From the NCBI GenBank assembly GCA_951828535.1, contig OX639990.1, forward strand, positions 235,300 to 299,299: a DNA stretch of 64,000 bases, given 5' to 3'. A model generated the notes under the pieces. It was not told the DNA's origin, made no database searches, and saw nothing but the letters and a program-made list of their open reading frames with translations. Origin of the DNA: an uncultured Candidatus Entotheonella sp. GTDB taxonomy: Bacteria; Tectomicrobia; Entotheonellia; Entotheonellales; Entotheonellaceae. The position numbers and the translations under genes are program-made. Within the stretch, counting starts at the first letter, position 1, and every line of letters begins with the position of its first letter. Below, one piece after another: positions 59,875 to 64,000 of the stretch.

Positions 59875-60954
59875 ATGCCCCTCGTGGCGCATACCAATCT
59901 GCCCACTTTCGACCGGTTACGGCAAGGGGGCTACGACATCCTGACCCTGGATCGGGCGATGTCGCAAGACATCCGGGAGCTTCACGTCGGCCTGTTGAAC
60001 ATGATGCCGGACGCCGCCCTCACGGTGACCGAACAGCAGTACATGCGTCTCGTCGGCAACTGCAACCAGATCGTGCAATTCTACATCCATCCCTTTTCCG
60101 TCCCCGGCCTGACGCGCAGCCCTGAGGCCGCCGCTTACATCGACACGTATTACGCCGACTTTGAGAGTCTGCGCGAGGCGGGGTTGGACGCCCTGATCAT
60201 TTCCGGCGCCAACGTCACCCAGCCTTCCCTGGAATTGGAGCCGTTCTGGACGCCGTTGCGCGAGGTGATCGAGTGGGCGGCGGACAACGTGACGAGCATC
60301 CTGTGCTCGTGCCTAGCCACGCACGCGCTGGTCAAGCAATTGTATCAGATCGACCGGCACAAACTGCCAAGCAAGCAGTGGGGGGTTTACAGTCACCGCG
60401 TGCGCAATCGCCTGCACCCGCTGCTGCAGGGCATCAACACGCGCTTTGACGTGCCGCACTCGCGCTGGAACGAGGTGACGCACGATGAACTGGCGGCGGC
60501 GGGGCTGCGGGTGCTGGTGGACAGCGACGAGGCCGGCGTGCATATGGCGGTGAGTCCCGACCAGTTCCGTATCGTCTATTTCCAGGGCCATCCGGAGTAC
60601 GATTACAACAGCCTGTTGAAGGAGTACAAACGCGAGACGCTGCGTTATCTCAGCGGTGAGATTGATGACTCGCCGCCCTATCCCGAAAACTATTTCTCCG
60701 CCAGAGCCGCCGATCTGGCGGCTTCCCATTTGCGCCAGGCTACCCTGGCCAAGGCGCATGGGGAACCGCTTCCCGAATTCCCCGAAGCGGTGTTCGAGCC
60801 CCATCTCGACAACACGTGGGGCGACACGGGCAAGGCGATTTTCAACAACTGGCTGGGACTGGTGTACCGCCTGACCCATCCGGACCGCCGTCTGCCGTTC
60901 ATGCCGGACATCGACCCCCACGATCCGCTCGGCCTGAGGAACTGCCCATCCTGA
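59875..60954 (+). CDS. metA: Homoserine O-succinyltransferase-like enzyme (MetA/HTS family)
   Basis: The 359-residue protein activates homoserine for methionine synthesis. It matches the MetA fold: ELHVGLLNMMPDAALTVTEQQYMRLVGN near 34-61 in parts, SGANVTQPSLELEPFWTPL near 112-130, ILCSCLATHALVKQLY near 142-157 with the presumed nucleophilic cysteine, and VYFQGHPEYDYNSL near 238-251 with catalytic His/Glu. The N-terminus, MPLVAHTNLPTFDRLRQGGYDIL, differs from E. coli MetA, and the protein is about 50 residues longer. It may use succinyl- or acetyl-CoA; this cannot be decided. metY follows after 49 bp and would use the activated product. Confidence 0.9.
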   Translation: MPLVAHTNLPTFDRLRQGGYDILTLDRAMSQDIRELHVGLLNMMPDAALTVTEQQYMRLVGNCNQIVQFYIHPFSVPGLTRSPEAAAYIDTYYADFESLREAGLDALIISGANVTQPSLELEPFWTPLREVIEWAADNVTSILCSCLATHALVKQLYQIDRHKLPSKQWGVYSHRVRNRLHPLLQGINTRFDVPHSRWNEVTHDELAAAGLRVLVDSDEAGVHMAVSPDQFRIVYFQGHPEYDYNSLLKEYKRETLRYLSGEIDDSPPYPENYFSARAADLAASHLRQATLAKAHGEPLPEFPEAVFEPHLDNTWGDTGKAIFNNWLGLVYRLTHPDRRLPFMPDIDPHDPLGLRNCPS

Positions 60955-61003
60955 TTTTCATCCGCGAACATAGCCGTTACGACGGCAACAAAGGAGCGCT
61001 TGC

Positions 61004-62278
61004 ATGCGAGACGAAACCATAGCGATTCACGCCGGCTACGAATCTGATCCGACAACCCATGCCGTGGCGGTGCCCATTTACCAGACCGTGGCGTACGAGT
61101 TCGACAACGCTCAGCACGGCGCCGACCTGTTCAACCTGGCGGTACCGGGCAACATCTACACCCGCATCATGAATCCCACCAACGACGTGCTGGAAAAGCG
61201 GGTGGCGGCCCTGGAGAACGGTATCGCGGGGTTGGCCCTGAGCGCCGGTAGCGCGGCGGTGAACTACTCGATCCTGACCATTGCCGAGGCGGGCAACAAC
61301 GTCGTGTCGGTGCCGCTGCTGTACGGCGGCACGTATACGCTGTTCGCGCACATGCTGCCGAAGCAGGGCATCGAGGTGCGGTTCGCGGAAGACGACAGCC
61401 CGGCGAGCCTGGAGCGGCTCATCGACGGCAAGACCATCGCGGTGTTCGCGGAGACGATCGGCAATCCGGCGGGCAATATCGCCGACATCGAAGCGATCTC
61501 GGACATGGCGCACAGCCACGGCGTGCCGGTGATCGTCGACAGCACGGTGACGCCGCCGCCGCTGCTGAAGCCCATTGATTACGGCGTCGATATCGTCGTG
61601 CACTCGATGACCAAATACATGGGCGGCCACGGTAATTCGCTGGGCGGCGTGATTGTCGACAGCGGCAAGTTTCCGTGGACCGAGCACGCCGCGAAATACC
61701 CCGGCCTGACCCAGCCGGAACCGGCCTATCACGGCATCGTCTACAGCGCTGCCCTCGGCCCGGCGGCCTACATCGGGCGGGTGCGCACGGTGCCGCTGCG
61801 CAACACCGGCTCGGCGCTCAGCCCGTTCAACGCCTTCCTGCTCCTGCAGGGTCTCGAAACCCTGCCGCTGCGTATGGAGCGCCACGTGGACAACGCGATG
61901 GCGGTGGCCAACCACCTGCAATCGCACAGCCAGGTCGCCTGGGTGCAGTATGCCGGGCTGCCCGATTCCAAGTACTACGACCTGGCGCAGAAATACACCA
62001 ACGGCCGCCCCTCCGCCCTGCTCAGCTTCGGTGTCAAGGGCGGCTACGACGCCGGTGTGAAGTTCTACGACGCCCTGAAGTTGTTCAAGCGCCTCGTCAA
62101 CATCGGCGACGCCAAGTCGCTGGCAGCCCACCCCGCATCAACCACACACCGCCAGTTGAACGAGGCCGAACAAGCGGGCGCCGGCGTCACGCCCGACATG
62201 ATCCGCCTGTGTGTCGGCATCGAGCATATCGAGGATATCGTTGCGGATGTGGATCAGGCCCTCGCAGCGGCGCGGTAG
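61004..62278 (+). CDS. metY: O-acetyl/O-succinylhomoserine sulfhydrylase (MetY-type)
   Basis: The 424-residue PLP enzyme of the gamma family incorporates sulfide into activated homoserine. It has IYQTVAYEFDNAQHGADLF near 25-43, YTRIMNPTNDVLEKRVAALENG near 53-74, ETIGNPAGNI near 153-162, HSMTKYMGGHGNSLGGVIVDSG near 200-221 with the Schiff-base lysine, and SLAAHPASTTH near 370-380. The length and insertion pattern fit O-acetylhomoserine sulfhydrylase rather than cystathionine synthase. It is 49 bp downstream of metA, giving a direct-sulfhydrylation methionine pathway. The ATG has GGAGCG upstream. Confidence 0.92.
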   Translation: MRDETIAIHAGYESDPTTHAVAVPIYQTVAYEFDNAQHGADLFNLAVPGNIYTRIMNPTNDVLEKRVAALENGIAGLALSAGSAAVNYSILTIAEAGNNVVSVPLLYGGTYTLFAHMLPKQGIEVRFAEDDSPASLERLIDGKTIAVFAETIGNPAGNIADIEAISDMAHSHGVPVIVDSTVTPPPLLKPIDYGVDIVVHSMTKYMGGHGNSLGGVIVDSGKFPWTEHAAKYPGLTQPEPAYHGIVYSAALGPAAYIGRVRTVPLRNTGSALSPFNAFLLLQGLETLPLRMERHVDNAMAVANHLQSHSQVAWVQYAGLPDSKYYDLAQKYTNGRPSALLSFGVKGGYDAGVKFYDALKLFKRLVNIGDAKSLAAHPASTTHRQLNEAEQAGAGVTPDMIRLCVGIEHIEDIVADVDQALAAAR

Positions 62279-62465
62279 ATCGGATCAACGAGGCGCGATT
62301 CGACTTCCAGGCTCCAACTGTGTTGCCCCCGCCTGTCTGAGCCGTTGCGACAGGTGGGGGCATCGGGTGCGCCGTACAGGGACCGCGACACCTGAGCGGC
62401 GACTGGCCTTTGGTGTCTGGTCCCTGGAGGCTACGAAACAAACGCATTGAACGGAAAACATTGGC

Positions 62466-64000
62466 ATGGCTGAACCGGCGCAACCCATTCTTCGTCAAGC
62501 GTCCTTCCCCGGCATGTGTCCGATTGAAGACGCTTTGGAGGGCCTCGCTGCTGCCGGCATCGAAGAACGCGGCGCAATCTTCACCCGGCGCGAGGTCGTC
62601 GAATTCATCCTCGATCTGCTGGGTTACACTCCCGACAGAGCGCTGCACCAACACCGTATCCTGGAGCCGTCTTTCGGAGCCGGTGACTTTCTGCTCGTTG
62701 TTGTCGAGCGCCTGCTCAGTGCATGGAAGCGACAGGAGGGGCGGCAGGGCGCATGGCATAGCCTCAAAGACAGCATCCGCGCCATAGAGCTGCACCAAGC
62801 GTCGTACGATGCGACCTCCTTAAAGGTCATTGCCCTTCTGAGGCAAGAAGGAATTACCCCCATAACCGCCGCGCAACTCGCAGAGACTTGGCTCCTATGC
62901 GGGGATTTTCTGCAGACGCCGCTGCCGGGTGCGTTCGACCACGTCGTCGGCAATCCACCATATGTTCGGCAGGAACGCATCCCGGACGCTCTACTCGCCG
63001 AATACCGCCTGCGCTACACCACGATCTTTGACCGGGCCGACCTCTATATACCTTTTATCGAGCGTTCGCTCAGCTTGCTCTCGAAAGGGGGAGCGCTGGG
63101 TTTCATCTGCGCCGATCGCTGGATGAAGAACCGCTACGGCAGGCTGCTGCGCCGTATGGTGGCTGAGCGCTTTCACCTGAGAACCTATGTGGACATGGTG
63201 CATACGCCGGCTTTCCATAAAGACGTGATTGCCTACCCCGCCATCACCATCATCGGCAGGGAAAAGCCCGGCAAGACCCGGGCAGCACGGCGACCGGAGA
63301 TCAGCGGAAAAGCGCTGCGCGCCCTGGCCCGAGAACTCCTGTCGCCCCAAACGCCCGCGCCGGACAGCCCGGTGAAAGAATTTGCCGCAGTGGCGATGGA
63401 CGCGGAACCGTGGCTGTTGGCAACTTCGGACCAACTGACCCTGGTGCGCCGCCTGGAGCATGACTTCCCGATCCTCGAAGATACCGGATGTAAGGTCGGC
63501 ATCGGCGTGGCGACCGGTGCGGACAAGGCCTTTATCGGCCCCTATGACGAGCTGGACGTCGAACCGGACCGCAAATTACCCCTCGCCATGACCCGCGATA
63601 TCCTGAGCGGTGACGTCAAGTGGCGGGGTCTTGGCATCGTCAACCCGTTCGCTGATACCGGCGGGCTGGTCGACCTGGGTCAATACCCCAGGCTCAGGCG
63701 GTATCTGGAAGCGCGCCAGGATCAACTAGCCAAGCGCCACATCGCCCAAAAGGTTCCCGCCAACTGGTACCGCACCATTGACCGGATGGATCCGGCTCTG
63801 GCGAAGACGCCGAAACTGCTCATTCCGGATATCAAGGGAGAGGCCCATATCGTCTACGAGAACGGCCGTCTCTACCCGCACCACAATCTCTATTTCATCA
63901 CGTCCGATGCGTGGGACTTGAAAGCGCTGCAAGCGGTCCTGCAATCTGGCATCGCGCGGTTGTTCGTATCGATCTATTCGACTCGCATGCGGGGTGGCTA
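62466..64000 (+). CDS. Eco57I-type N6-adenine DNA methyltransferase, partial at right edge
   Basis: The open frame runs off the window. Visible elements are [22 protein letters not shown] near residues 33-54, the SAM-binding motif [20 protein letters not shown] near 66-85 and the catalytic [11 protein letters not shown] near 160-170, the gamma-class NPPY motif, followed by [18 protein letters not shown]-like helices. A variable target-recognition region follows (from about residue 270) and the protein continues beyond residue 511. The architecture matches Eco57I-like methylases, which often form type IIG or phage-defence modules. No restriction nuclease, helicase or partner is visible in the window. 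The start ATG at 62466 is chosen by homology; the ribosome-binding site is weak. Confidence 0.85.
   Translation, partial: MAEPAQPILRQASFPGMCPIEDALEGLAAAGIEERGAIFTRREVVEFILDLLGYTPDRALHQHRILEPSFGAGDFLLVVVERLLSAWKRQEGRQGAWHSLKDSIRAIELHQASYDATSLKVIALLRQEGITPITAAQLAETWLLCGDFLQTPLPGAFDHVVGNPPYVRQERIPDALLAEYRLRYTTIFDRADLYIPFIERSLSLLSKGGALGFICADRWMKNRYGRLLRRMVAERFHLRTYVDMVHTPAFHKDVIAYPAITIIGREKPGKTRAARRPEISGKALRALARELLSPQTPAPDSPVKEFAAVAMDAEPWLLATSDQLTLVRRLEHDFPILEDTGCKVGIGVATGADKAFIGPYDELDVEPDRKLPLAMTRDILSGDVKWRGLGIVNPFADTGGLVDLGQYPRLRRYLEARQDQLAKRHIAQKVPANWYRTIDRMDPALAKTPKLLIPDIKGEAHIVYENGRLYPHHNLYFITSDAWDLKALQAVLQSGIARLFVSIYSTRMRGG

Overview
The window is GC-rich, gene-dense DNA from a Gram-negative bacterium. 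An OprP-type porin, a second outer-membrane beta-barrel, Tat-exported enzymes, a secreted P460-type cytochrome and periplasmic thioredoxins all require an outer membrane and a periplasm. The gene set (long PstC/PstA permeases, a ppk1-CHAD-ppx cluster, a cNMP/CBS/DUF294 protein next to a DnaQ-like exonuclease, MsrP, IS5-type elements) suggests an uncultured proteobacterium. The lineage cannot be fixed from this sequence alone. No rRNA, tRNA or CRISPR array was seen.

Layout. 0.2-4.2 kb: threonylcarbamoyl-AMP synthase and purE (minus strand), then a nucleoside phosphorylase, a gephyrin-like moeA and a mocA-like nucleotidyltransferase. 4.5-12.4 kb: an orphan sugar-type ABC ATPase, an acyl-CoA dehydrogenase, AlbA_2 and SCO1664-family proteins, a PLP aminotransferase, a DUF4202 protein, an SDR, a polyphosphate glucokinase and a SixA-like phosphatase. 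12.4-15.5 kb: a decayed mobile island with two related IS5-type elements (one full length, one internally deleted), a LexA/S24 repressor remnant, a truncated membrane protein and small membrane/coiled-coil genes. 15.5-20.8 kb: ppk1, a CHAD protein with an alkyltransferase-like C-terminus, and ppx. 21.2-22.7 kb: a Tat-exported amidohydrolase with a strong terminator. 23.4-33.2 kb: a phosphate locus in one direction (glpF, phosphate porin, phoB, pstS, pstC, pstA, pstB, phoU), with candidate Pho boxes ahead of three of its genes.

33.2-41.5 kb: a transposase remnant, a P460 cytochrome, a TlpA-like thioredoxin, several hypothetical proteins, a voltage-gated-type K+ channel, an EF-hand protein, an LLM oxidoreductase and CopA. 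41.6-45.6 kb: a compact vWA / PP2C / kinase-HhH triad of the TerY-P type, followed by a hicA remnant and an apparently intact hicB. 45.7-50.7 kb: a TlpA-like protein, msrP, a second SDR and an M1 aminopeptidase. 50.8-56.2 kb: a beta-barrel protein, the DnaQ-like exonuclease and DUF294 signalling protein, and a thiolase/DUF35 pair. 56.5-62.3 kb: a second Tat amidohydrolase, a PLP gamma-family lyase fused to two NifU-type domains, metA and metY. The right edge cuts through an Eco57I-like adenine methyltransferase.

Themes. Phosphate and polyphosphate handling recurs: uptake (OprP, Pst, PhoU, PhoB), storage and mobilisation (Ppk1, CHAD, Ppx) and use (polyphosphate glucokinase). Molybdenum-cofactor genes (moeA, mocA) could serve MsrP. 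Sulfur assimilation (MetA, MetY) sits beside the unusual lyase-NifU fusion. The two domain fusions, CHAD-ATL and PLP-lyase-NifU-NifU, are the observations most worth following up.
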